64,000 bases of DNA, taken from positions 46,727-110,726 of the forward strand of contig ML976735.1 of assembly GCA_010015655.1 (NCBI GenBank), in the 5' to 3' direction. Below the pieces are notes generated by a model, which was given only the letters and a program-made list of their open reading frames with translations, did no database searches and was not told where the DNA came from. The position numbers and the translations under genes were made by a program. Numbering within the stretch: position 1 is the first letter of the stretch; each line of letters starts with the position of its first letter. The stretch comes from Bimuria novae-zelandiae CBS 107.79 (taxonomy: Eukaryota > Ascomycota > Dothideomycetes > Pleosporales > Didymosphaeriaceae). Positions 33,386 to 43,731 of this stretch are shown here, one piece after another.

Positions 33386-35486
33386 CCGTGTCCGTGCGCG
33401 TGATGCGCCGGTTCGCGTGATGCGCCACCCTTATTAAAAATAGTTTATATAAAAACGAGGCTATTAAGCCACCCACAATTAATATTATTATAAGATTTTC
33501 TAGCAAAGTATAAAGTTGATAGCTACGATTAATTTGCACTATCGATATCTATCTAGAAGCTTGACATTACGGCCGCGGCGCGTAGAGATCGCTAGGGCGG
33601 CAGATGCGCCCTCTAAGGCCTCCCCAGTATCTAGAGCATTAACAACACGTTTCTGACGCTTTCTAGTCTGTAGAGGTGCCTGTAAGGCCTTCCTCTTACC
33701 CTTTTAGGGTAGTTGTAGAGCTTTTTCAGCGTCGCGGGCAGACTTCTAGGCGGCGCGCTAAGCTGCCTTTTCAGCCCTCTCCTTCTCCTTCTCCTTTTTA
33801 GCCTCCTCCCGCGCAGTACGCTTTTCCTGCTAAATCTTCTCTTTATATAGCTTAGCTACTTTCTTTAGCTTTACTTTATTTACTTTTTAAAGCTATTGCT
33901 TCTTTTCCTCTTACTTCTTAATAAATTAACGTGTACGTGCCTCCCTTACCTTTCTAAGTAACTAAAAGACTACTTTACTATAATACTTCTAGCGCTACTA
34001 AAGGTCTAAAGTCTTACCTTTTATTTTATGCTTTTACTTAGTAAATAGTACCTGCTTAATCTTATCTATCTTGTGCTTAAGTAGCTTATTTTAAATAAAT
34101 AAGTAATAAAGTAATTAGCGTAGCTTCTTAGTATTATAACTATTTTAATCTTTAACTACTAATTACACTAGCCTATCTATTTTTCTTTAGTTATAATTAC
34201 TAAGTCCTAATAAGAAGCTATTACCTAAGTCCTAATTATAAGTAAACCTATTAAGGATAAGAGTAAAATTAGGTAGTAATATACATATTACTCTAAATAA
34301 GCTAAGGATAGTTAATTCTTTAAAAAAGGCCTTCTATGTATTCTAAAATAAGAGGAAAAAGTTACCTTTAGTAATAAAAGCTAGAGCCTAGCTTTTATAA
34401 AGGTGTTTTAAGAACTCTACTAAGTAGGCTATTAATAGAGGCTTAAATATTATAATATTAAGTAGCTAAAGCGTATAAGTTAAATAAGGTAGTAGGATAG
34501 TAAGAAGGATCCTATTTTAATTATAATAGTTAATAAAATCTATAGTAATATAGGATCTATAGCTATTTAGGACTAGAAGTTAGTATAATTATTAGGCCTT
34601 CTCTTTTATATAGTAATTAAACACCTATTTAAGCTAGGCAAGCCTAATATCGTTATTTATCTAGTTAGAGAATAATAAGCTAATAAAGACTTTATATTTT
34701 CCTACCTTAATATCTTCTACCTAGGTTAATTAGATACCCTTATTAGTAGCCTTATAAATAAGGCTTAGTAGCAGAGCTAATCTATTAGCGTAAATACATA
34801 CTAGGAGCGTAATCTATACGCGATTACTATTTTAAAGTAATACTTTAACCTCCTTATTCTTTTATATTCGTCTGCTAAATATCCTCTTTAATCTACTAAT
34901 AATTTTAATTAGGAAGCCTTTTTTATCTATATTATAAGTATAATAAGGATCTATCTTATATTAATTAATCTTACTATGTAGAAAGTTAAAGTAAAGGCAA
35001 TATTTATCCTCTAAATTAGCTTTATAGTAATTACTATCTATGCTAACTATCTATTAAGAGATAAGATAGGCACTATATTAGTTAATAAAGTAAGTAACCT
35101 AGCTCTCGCTAACTAGCTCCTTTGCTATTATAGAGGCAAAATTCTGTATTATCTCCCTAGTAGGAGGTAGGTGTCTCTTTATAAGGCCTTTAATATATTA
35201 TATAAGCTCCTCCTCTTACTATAGGGTAAGTTTTTACTAGTTAGTATTCTTAACCTATGTAAGGCGCACTAGACCCTAATGCCTTTAAATTAACGTAGAT
35301 TATATAACACTATACTTAGTAGCAATCTTTTTATAGGAATATTCTTTTTTAAGTTTTAGTAATTCTAGCTCTGCAAGCGCGTTATTAATCGGAGCTATAT
35401 TAGTGGAGTTATCGCGTGTTGAAGTTTGGGTAATTTGATGAGGGTGGCGCATCACGCGAACCGGCGCATCACGCGCACGGACACGG
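33386..35486 (-). mobile_element. nested pogo/Fot1-like transposon, RIP-mutated
   Basis: About 2.1 kb with identical terminal inverted repeats of at least 45 bp (CCGTGTCCGTGCGCGTGATG..., each containing CGTGATGCGCC twice). TA duplications lie at 33384-33385 and 35487-35488. On the minus strand the left end encodes a transposase C-terminus of Fot1/pogo type (KEKEKERAEKAA, then KRKALQAPLQTRKRQKR, about 33820-33590). The rest is AT-rich with many stops. The termini and the C-terminal coding part are clearly less AT-shifted than the middle. Confidence 0.88.
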
Positions 35487-36121
35487 TAAGGAGGTTATAG
35501 TATCTCTTTAAAATAAAAATAAAAAGTAAATAACGCTACTCGCCTGCGTATATAATAATAAATTAGTATTACTACTAGCTTTGTTATTTATAGCTACTAA
35601 TAAGGGCCTTTAATTATTATAGGTAGATAATATTAAAGCTTAAAAATATAAGGTCTTTATTAGCTTATCTCTAACTAAATAGACTAATAACGATATAGGG
35701 CTTGCATGGCTAGAGCAGGTGTTTAATCGCTATACTAAGGAGAAAGCTTGTTAATCCTAGCGTCTACTTATCCCAGATAGCCACGGGTCTTACATAACGA
35801 TAGACTTTATCAAGTACTGTACACAGAATCAAATTCTACTTATAGTATTCCCCCCTTATAGCACTCACACGCTGCAGCTACTAGATGTAGTAATATTTAA
35901 GCCTCTCTTATTATTCTACTTAAACGCTCTTACAAACTACCTCTATAACACCTAAAGCTTATTACTAGTTAAGAAATAAAACTTCTTTAAGGTATTTTAA
36001 GAAGCCTAAACTATTTTTTTTATAAAAAATAAATAGTTCTTAACACCTTTAAGGTAACTAGGATATAGCTACTTAACTTTAAAGTTATACTTAAATAATT
36101 TACCTACTTAATACTAAAGTA

Positions 36122-36970
36122 TGTATCGGCGCAGGTCACTCAAAGGATCGATGTTGGCGTATCTCCTAGCAGAGGCATATGGGAGTGCGTGTATAAGAAT
36201 GTAGCCTCGAATGAATTAAGTGCCTATAGGCCTGGTACGAAAGAATACGGAAAAGGTACTGAACTACAAAGGCCCCAAGCTCCTCTAAATACACCTCTTC
36301 CCAGATGGCTAGCTAGCACATATCTGCCATAGGTTGACCGTCGGTCTGATGGATCCGAAATAGGTCCGAATCGGATCCGTAGTTCCCCATCGGTCTGATA
36401 GATCCGAAATTGGTCCGATACGGATGAGTGTCGGTTTTCGGATGATCTCGAATCCTGTCTTGACTGGCCAAGGGTTCTCGTGTCGACGAGCGATTGTGTT
36501 AAGATCCCAAAGAGGTAGCTATTCTCTAAGGGGCTAAGGTTGGTTCTCGGGCAGGAGTACTGGTAGGACGGGAAAGGGTTGTAGTGATAGCTTGCGCCTG
36601 TCACTAAGGGCGTTGGTATTGAAGGTGTGTACAGCATAATCAAATTAACAAGGTTACTTATTCAGATCTAAACGATAGATTAATAAACAGGTTGAACACG
36701 AATGCCTTAAGGGTATTCGTGTGGGTTTATATACAAGAGGGGTAAACCTTACCGTCCATCTCTCTTTCTACCGTCCCTAGATTCCGATGGATGGTCGCGC
36801 CGTCCGTGGATGGTGCACCTTCCACAATCTTGGCAGGATAGTATGTCTTGGCTGGATGGTACATCACGTGACCTCGGTTACGCGACCCCGCCGAGTGTCA
36901 CTTCCACTAAGGCCCGTTGGTCCTCCGCGTTCCATACATGTTCAGATCCTAACAGATTGTTCCTGTTACA
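36122..36970. mobile_element. solo LTR, 849 bp, not RIP-mutated
   Basis: A block of balanced base composition inside the AT-rich transposon. It begins TGTATCGGCGCAGG, ends CTGTTACA (TG...CA termini), and is flanked by the 5-bp direct repeat AAGTA at 36117-36121 and 36971-36975. These are LTR retrotransposon hallmarks; the absence of coding DNA and of a second LTR makes it a solo LTR. An internal imperfect tandem repeat (TCGGTCTGATRGATCCGAAA units, about 36347-36430) is present. The superfamily cannot be assigned. Confidence 0.85.
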
Positions 36971-37913
36971 AAGTAGAATTTACGTAAGAGCTTTAACTTA
37001 GTATTTAGTAGTAAGAATTAGTATAAACTTAAAACTATTATATACTTCTAAGTTAAGGATTAAAGTAATAAAAATATTAAAAAGCTTTAGCGCTTGCTCT
37101 ATTATATTACTATTTAAAATAACTTACTTTACGCTAAAGTAATAGGCCTAAAAGATACTATACTTACTAGTAAGAAATATAAGAAGAAAAGTAAACTTTT
37201 AGACTTATAATAACGTAAGAAGTATTGTAGCGGTGTAGTAATATAGTTACTAAGGAAGCTAAGGGAGGCTAAGGCGCGTAAAAGAGTAAGAGAGCAAGAG
37301 AAAGAGGAGTAATAACTTAAAAAGGCTTATAAAAAGGCTAAATAGGCCTTAAATAAAGTTCTTAAGCTTTAAGAGAAAGAAGAAAGAGAGAGGTTAAAAA
37401 TTTAAAAATAAAAAGAAAAGGAGAGAATAGAAGCTAAAAGGTAGTATAAGCGAAAGCGCAAGATAATAAAGAAAGAAAACTTTAAAAAAGCTATATAAAC
37501 CTTTTAAAAGAAAAAGAGGAAGGCTTTAAAGCCTCTTATAATAAAATAAAAGAAATAGACTTATATAGAGGTTACTATAAAGGCTACTATTAATACTTAG
37601 GGTAATTAACTATATAATTCTTTACTTATAGTTACTACTTAGCGTAGCTAGAACATTAAGCTTTTATAAAAATTTAAGTAGTATATCTTTTTCGCAGGAG
37701 CTTGTTTAGTATTAAAATAATTTATTAGAATAAATTTAGCTATTATAAGTAACTTTATAACGCTGTTTGTGTTACTGCGTGTTTTTAATGAGGCGGCCTA
37801 AGTGCCGAACCGGCCCATTTACTGAACCGCCACGGTACTACGCATCTCGTACCTAGCTTTCGTTGCAGACGTTCTGTGCCAAATCCCTTACACTTTTGTT
37901 TCTTTCTCTCGCT

Positions 37914-39338
37914 ATGAACCAAAATCACGCAAATTTCCAAGGTCGGTTGGATTTCATACGGAATATTCTGCGCGAACGATTCGGCGCCGACGTAAGTACT
38001 GCACGTGATGCATTTTCGGCCGAAGCACTTAGTGCTAACCTTGCTATCTTCGAAGGAAGCCAGGATCGATCCCATCCAATACGACCCGGAGAGTCCTTTC
38101 AAGTACAACAACTTCGTTTACCGCATCACTCTGCCTTCGCCGCCGTCCGTTGCCCGAAATAATAACAGCCATGAAACGCGTCAGCCGGGCACCGCGCTGC
38201 TATCAGAGGGCGCCAAAGAGTTTATCATGCGGCTCACCAACCCTGACGCCGAGGGAATGCATGCGCATACCCGAGTTGAAAACGAGGTCGCCATTATTTC
38301 TCTCGCTGCTGCTGCTCTCAGTGGCTTCAAACCACACGTGGTTCCTTCCGTGTATGGTTGGGGAAGCGCAGCCCCGCCATCCTCGCAAGGCTGGATCCTC
38401 CAGGAGCTGATGCCTGGGGCATCAGTGAGCGAAGCATTTAACAGCATGCCTCTCGGGGAAAAGAAAAGCATCCTTGCCCAGATGGCCCAAATTCTGAAGG
38501 CCTTGCAAGACTTCCAGCTTCCGAGCAGCATCGAGCAGTACTGTGGGGTGACCTTTGATGGCGCCGGCCAGATTGTAAGCACAGCGATGACGAGCGTGGG
38601 TAGTGGGCCTTGGCTGTTGTATGAGGACTACTTCAGAGACCGACTAGAACGGGCTCTGCAACAAGCAGACAGTAACCCCTACATTAATGGATGGCATGCA
38701 AATGGGGTGAGAAAACGCCTTGAAGCCTTCGTTGAGAGCGGCGTTCCGGCCCAGTTCAAGGCCCTTAAGTCCAGGGATGACAAGACTATTGTCCATGCCG
38801 ACTTCAGTAAGTAAATTCCTCTTTCTTAAAAAAGCTCTGATGCTGCAAGGCTAACACTGTTCGAATTTCAGCTCTGGACAACCTGCTCTATGATGCTTCC
38901 ACCCAGCGCATTACAGCCTTGATCGATTACGACTTCGCTTGCATACTGCACCCATCCTACGAATTCCTACGCTCCTTCAGCGGCGCTGGAGGCCAATTTC
39001 AAGGCTGGTCGGATATCGAATCCAGCGAACAGACAGTGTTGCGAGACGCAAAGCTTTATGGCTTCCCCTCGACACTACCTGAGAACACAGAGAACGGCGT
39101 GAAGTGGGATGTTGCCAAGGTTTGGGAGGAAGAGTTGGAGCGCCTTAACGTACAGCGACCGAGAACCATCAAAGGCATCGAAAAGGTTGCAGATGTTGAT
39201 GCTGTTCTTCGCTCCATCCTGCCTTGGCGCGTTACAAACTCGGATGTCTTGCGGCTGCAATCTGAGGCCGTGATACTGAAATGCAGGGACGAGAACGAGG
39301 CTCAGCTGGTCAAGTTGCTGGATCATCTGGGGTTTTAA
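37914..39338 (+). CDS. APH/choline-kinase-like phosphotransferase family protein
   Basis: Three exons (37914-37991, 38056-38806, 38872-39338) give 431 residues. The fold signature is the catalytic loop HADFTLDNLLYD (formed across the second intron, HxDxxxxN type) and the metal-binding ALIDYDFACILHP. The N-terminal lobe has FVYRITLP and FIMRLTNPD with NEVAIISLA, and VYGWG...GWILQELMPG is the hinge. This fungal family (aminoglycoside phosphotransferase fold, PF01636) contains many proteins of unknown substrate; antibiotic resistance should not be assumed. The TA target site of the transposon stack ends 76 bp upstream of the ATG, so the native promoter may be displaced. Confidence 0.87.
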
Positions 39339-40589
39339 TTTCTTGGATTGGAGTAGACAGACGTGGATGTTAACCACTAGGGATTGGAAGACAGCGGTAA
39401 ACATATTATCAGTAGTCCACCCTCAGAGGGTTACTATCTCGTTTATCCTAAGACTCTCTCGTTCACGAATATCCAATAAGGACGGGCATCGCCGTAGCTT
39501 TTAAATCATACAATATAATATAACTCTTAAAGCTACCCCTACAAACAAGGCGTACGACGTTTGGGCGTTTCAGTCGACTCTGGGGGGTGTGTAAGTGGGT
39601 CCAGGCTCCCACATGTTTGCAGTCTCCTTTCTCCAAACTTCCCGATTAGGAATAGCTCCTACAAGCTTTATTAGGTATATAGCTTCACACTAGGCCCTGA
39701 AGGCCACAAATCGAGCTTCTCCTCACTTTTCTCTCTTCCGCTGCACCTTCTTACTGACCCTCAGGCCTCCCAGCCTGATACTATCGTCCGCCGCAAAGCG
39801 ATAGTCATTGACCATTAGCTCTTCCTTCACAGCTAGCGAAATACAAACCAGAAGACGCTCGATCGGGTCAGAACATCACTCAGTACGTTCTTGAGACCGC
39901 CACGCTAAGTCAGCAATCATGACCGGTGCGAACGGTCTAACGATCACCTACGAGCGCATCAATCCGCTGCTCCGCCAGGGTATAGCGGCTTCCGCAGAAA
40001 CCACAACGTCCCATGAGTTTTGTCGTTGTCTAGAGGAGCAGAAGGACGCGATAAGACAGCTCGCCGGGTTCTTCCTCGCAGTTCGGAGATCTTTAACTCA
40101 ACCGCAACTATCACGAGGTTAGTATAACTAACCTCAACAACCTCTAAACGTAAATGTGACTCCTTCGCCGCACGCCCGGCAGGATAGGCCGCGGTATCGC
40201 TTTCCACTCGATGCAGAATATGAGCGACAGAAGGGGCCGCCGCTGCCACATCGCGTGCGAGCGAATCTAGCCGAACGATACCACCCACATCATAGCTACT
40301 GCGTTCGCCGAGCCCTTACATCACCTACCGTCGCGGAACTTCCGAAGTAGCTGCGATGGACCTTCGGGTCATGTTTAGGTAGGCGGCTGCCTACGCCATT
40401 GCTAGGGGCAGGCACACGTCAACTCTCTCGCAGTCGCACAGTCGCGAAGGTCGTTCCTGATCAGCGACCTCTCCGGGAAGTCGCCCACGTCGCGCCAGTA
40501 GTAACATCAGCAAGGGAAGTATCGGAAGATGGGAAATTGCTGACCTTGGATAGCCGGAGCCGTTTGCTCTTGCTGTCGCCCTTGCTATT
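39339..40589. other. intergenic interval, possible retroelement debris
   Basis: About 1.25 kb. A short ATG frame at 39919-40122 (MTGANGLTITYERINPLLRQ) has no recognisable domain. The rest holds no supported gene. Confidence 0.4.
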
Positions 40590-40815
40590 TATTATATCTA
40601 CCTTAAAATCGCGCAATAGCTAAATAATTAGAATACTAAGTAAATACTAATAATTTAAATAATTAGTAATTATTTACAGGCCTTAGAAACCTCAACTCTA
40701 GAAAATCTTATAATAATATTAATTGTAGGTGGCTTAGTAGCCTCATGTTGCTGGCCAAGCGATCATGTTGGGGTGGCGCGTTCAGTGACGCGGCGCGCCA
40801 ACTGCCAAGCTACGG
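40590..40815. mobile_element. truncated end of a pogo/Fot1-like transposon
   Basis: The AT-rich stretch followed by a GC-rich terminus (GGTGGCGCGTTCAGTGACGC ... AGCTACGG) and a TA at 40816-40817 looks like one transposon end. Its subterminal part (40690-40745, AAATCTTATAATAATATTAA core) is nearly identical, in opposite orientation, to 33450-33505 inside the nested element. The terminal repeat itself is different. No matching left end is found, so most of the element is gone. The left limit is approximate. Confidence 0.6.
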
Positions 40816-40817
40816 TA

Positions 40818-41781
40818 TCTCTACTATTTTTTTTTTGGGATTGCTGAAGACACCGACACTTTTCAATTTGAAATTTTGACCTTATTGTGGTCCAGATTGT
40901 ACGTATTTTCCTCGTCTATGCCTAATTGCCGAGGCTTGTGTAGGTCTGAGGTCGGTTTCACCAGGAGTATATCAAACCGTGAGATGGATCGGTTTCATTC
41001 CATTAATCGGATAATCTATTTCTCCCGCTTCCACTTATGTGACGTCGAGAAAGAGTGTTGAGGCAATCGTTGTTTTGATTGAGAAGCTACTCTATGGAGC
41101 TATATACTGTGGATCACGTGGATCACGTGCACGGGCCGCACGTACGCGGGTAGCCCAAGCTTCATGTCCTAAACCGTCACAACTTAGATGTACCGGGAGA
41201 ATTTCATCGGTCTCTTCGGAAAAAGCCTACAATTAGCTGGTTTCTCGGTCAGTACCGTGGAGACATTTCAGCAATTCTTTTCCCATTTTTCTTTTCGTCA
41301 TAACTCTTGTTAATTCCAATACACGCAGCGGCGGCTTCAACGTTGCATTGCATGAGATATTTGTGCTAGACACCGTGTGGTAGAGCAACTGATCTCAGAG
41401 GCAGCGACGATCAAACATTATCTGTGGGACATATTGGTACTGGGACTTCAAAGCACTGTTGGAATTCCAAGCAAAGGCGCCTTCCCATGCATGACAGACA
41501 CAGACCAACGCCATTGAAATGCTTTTGAGCTAATGACCGTGAAAAGTGGACGCTCAGCGAGGTTCCAGTTCGGGATCGGCTAAACCGCTACCAATTCAGA
41601 TGGTAGAGCTCGGAGCAGACGTAACCTGGCTATTCCATGAAATTGCTGCTTGACTGATCGCCGGCGAGAAGACAGCACTGCTTGTGACCATCGTCCAAGC
41701 GTTGTTCGGCACACCCCAACTACTCCCAGGCCCATGTGTCGCAGATGCGGATTGTCCCGACTCTCCATCTGGAGCTTGCGT
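40818..41781. other. intergenic interval
   Basis: About 0.96 kb with no supported gene. The minus ORF ending at 41580 is out of frame with the adjacent multicopper oxidase relic and looks like a shadow. Confidence 0.4.
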
Positions 41782-43131
41782 CTAGTAATTGCCTCTTGAG
41801 TATGTGTCGAGCGCCGAGTAGACGCCCTTGATGTTTCCGCGATTGTATGGATTTGTGTTGTAGAGCCACGCGATCCTTTCGTTGATAGCTTCTTCCGTGA
41901 AGTCGTCCGAGTCGTACTGCTTAGCATGAAATTCCGGCTGCAGGGGATCGATGAACAGGGTCGAATTGGTGTAGCCCCATTTCTCTAGATTGGGAACACT
42001 AAAAACTGCGAGCATGCTGTTCGACTTAGCGCATGGTACTCACAGAAAACCCGGGTGGACTCACTCGTTGTCCTCATGCATCAAGTTGTGACGGTGGAAC
42101 ACATAGACACTGTCCCATGGCGCATATCTGGCGATGGCCTCCATCGACTCGCCTGCAGCTAGCCAGACTACGTTCTTCCAACCAGCACTTTCGTAACTGG
42201 CTACTTCACCTCTACCGCCAGATCTCGAAATAACCTTGAAATCGACCAGGTGGATGTGTACCGGGTGTGTGGCGCCGTTGTGCAGTGTCCACGTCTCATA
42301 CGTACCGCGTTCAGGTTTGGTCAAAATGCGATTTTCGATGTTCCTGAAACCAACACCGTTAATCACCCATCCACCACCCCGACCGCGTTCGAATGTAAAG
42401 TCTTTAGCGTTCGAAGCCGAAGGTGCCATCAGATCGTCTTTTCGGAGAGTTTGAGACACATCTCCGTTGTTACTACCGTCACTGACGCTCTCTCTAACAA
42501 CAAAACGCATGACCCAGTCTGTGGCGGCGTAATCTTAGTTCTCGTCTAGACCACGTCCATTGAGAACAGTAACATTCTGATTCTTGTGATTGGAGAAGTC
42601 GATAATCACTTCGTAACGTTCGCTCATGGACAGGGCAATAACGTTGGTATTGACCGGGGAGCCGAAAAGGCCTGGGCGGAGCTTAGATGGGCATGAGGAA
42701 ACAAGCAACGAATTACATACCACAGTCTGATGCGATAACGTCAAAATCCAGTAGGTCGCCATCGTCTGTGTTGAACGAGAGGTAAAAGGCTGGTAGGGTG
42801 TGGCGATCTCCATTATCCTTGCCAGATTTATTTCGACTGACTGCTGCGTTGAGCATGCGGAGACGGTACTTCCGAGGCTCAACCGTCAGATACGGCTATG
42901 GCTGTTCGTTCCTACAACACTTAGCATCCTGGCTAGAAAGTTTGGAGCACAACTCCTCACACTTCAATGATGTCACCCCAAAGTCCGTTGGCATAATTAG
43001 TATCGTAGTTCAGTGAGCCATCCGCGTTGTAGGTCTTGGTAGAAGTGGCAAGCGGCACGTCATACTGACTCGAAGGTAGCCCCAGAGCTTGCTCTTCTGG
43101 ATCAGTGCTTCCAAGCACCCCAGGGCGCCGA
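41782..43131 (-). pseudogene. multicopper oxidase (laccase/bilirubin-oxidase-like), 5'-truncated and broken
   Basis: Order on the minus strand: GSTDPEEQALGLPSSQYDVP and NGLWGDIIEV (43131-42967); QP-stop-PYLTVEPRKYRLRML, where the conserved tryptophan of QPWPY is TAG (42898-42896); DLLDFDVIASDCGM; SERYEVIIDFSNHKNQNVTVL; GTYETWTLHNGATHPVHIHL with the copper-ligand HPVHIH; VYVFHRHNLMHEDNE with the C-terminal HxHxxxH-type ligands; and LAVFSVPNLEKWGYTN to a stop at 41782. The first cupredoxin domain is missing. The pieces lie in several frames; some breaks may be introns, but the nonsense codon and truncation indicate a pseudogene. Confidence 0.82.
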
Positions 43132-43731
43132 ACCTAAAAGCAAGTACTCGGATGTGGCCTGAGCATCTGGCAAAACGCTAGGTACGTGATTGTCTGGTCC
43201 GTTCAGCCACACCCGTCAGAATCTCACGAAAGCGCCAATTCAGTAGAATTGGCCAGAAATCCAGGCTGTAGACTGGTGATCAGATAAATCCCTAACCCCT
43301 TGCCTCTTGCTCGCGAGGAGCTGTGAAGGCGCCGCTTGAGGGGAGCAGATACCTAGGTAATGGCCCCTCACGCTAGCTGAACGTTGGTGCCGCGACGCAT
43401 AACATGGTCAGAAAATTGCCTTTAGGCACATGCGAGTGCTGCGAGCTCAAGTCCAGTCCTGCGGTCGATATTGCTGTTGAGGCGATACAGGTTGTGCTGT
43501 GTTTGATGGAAACTTCATTTTTCTGTGCAACGTTCATGCACACTGGCAATACAAACGCGCACTACGTGTTGTGGCGGGCGATATTCGAGAAACACGGGTT
43601 GCATATAATCGAACGTCCAAACTGCCAAAACGTGGATGCTAGTCGCACGTGGACGTCCATGTTGACCCAGATTTTAGCAGCATCGCGTCAAATGTGGAAA
43701 CATTTAACACCTAACGACTACGTGTCGAACT

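Larger units (their letters stand above)
32752..37835 (+). mobile_element. pogo/Fot1-like DNA transposon, RIP-mutated, interrupted by two insertions
   Basis: Terminal inverted repeats share GTTCAGTAAATRGGCCGGTT and then CGGCACTTAGGCC; the outermost bases are CCGT. TA target-site copies lie at 32750-32751 and 37836-37837. On the plus strand, a pogo-type psq helix-turn-helix (NNALKEIKLYKLAKR...SVPR) is visible at 32846-32945 despite stops. The last DDE block (LLIPDSHGSYITIDFIKYC, then FPPYSTHTLQLLDV) lies at about 35760-35890, and a Lys/Glu-rich C-terminal region at 37260-37500. The whole element is AT-rich with many TAG/TAA codons, as after RIP. Removing the inner element and solo LTR leaves about 2.13 kb, the size of one intact element. 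Confidence 0.88.

Noticed and set aside
36340..36430. Short spaced repeats in the solo LTR, looked at as a CRISPR-like array
   Set aside because: Only two imperfect adjacent units in a eukaryotic LTR; not a CRISPR array.
37914..39338. Reading the APH-like gene as an antibiotic resistance gene
   Set aside because: The fold is shared by many fungal kinases of unknown substrate; nothing in the sequence indicates an aminoglycoside.
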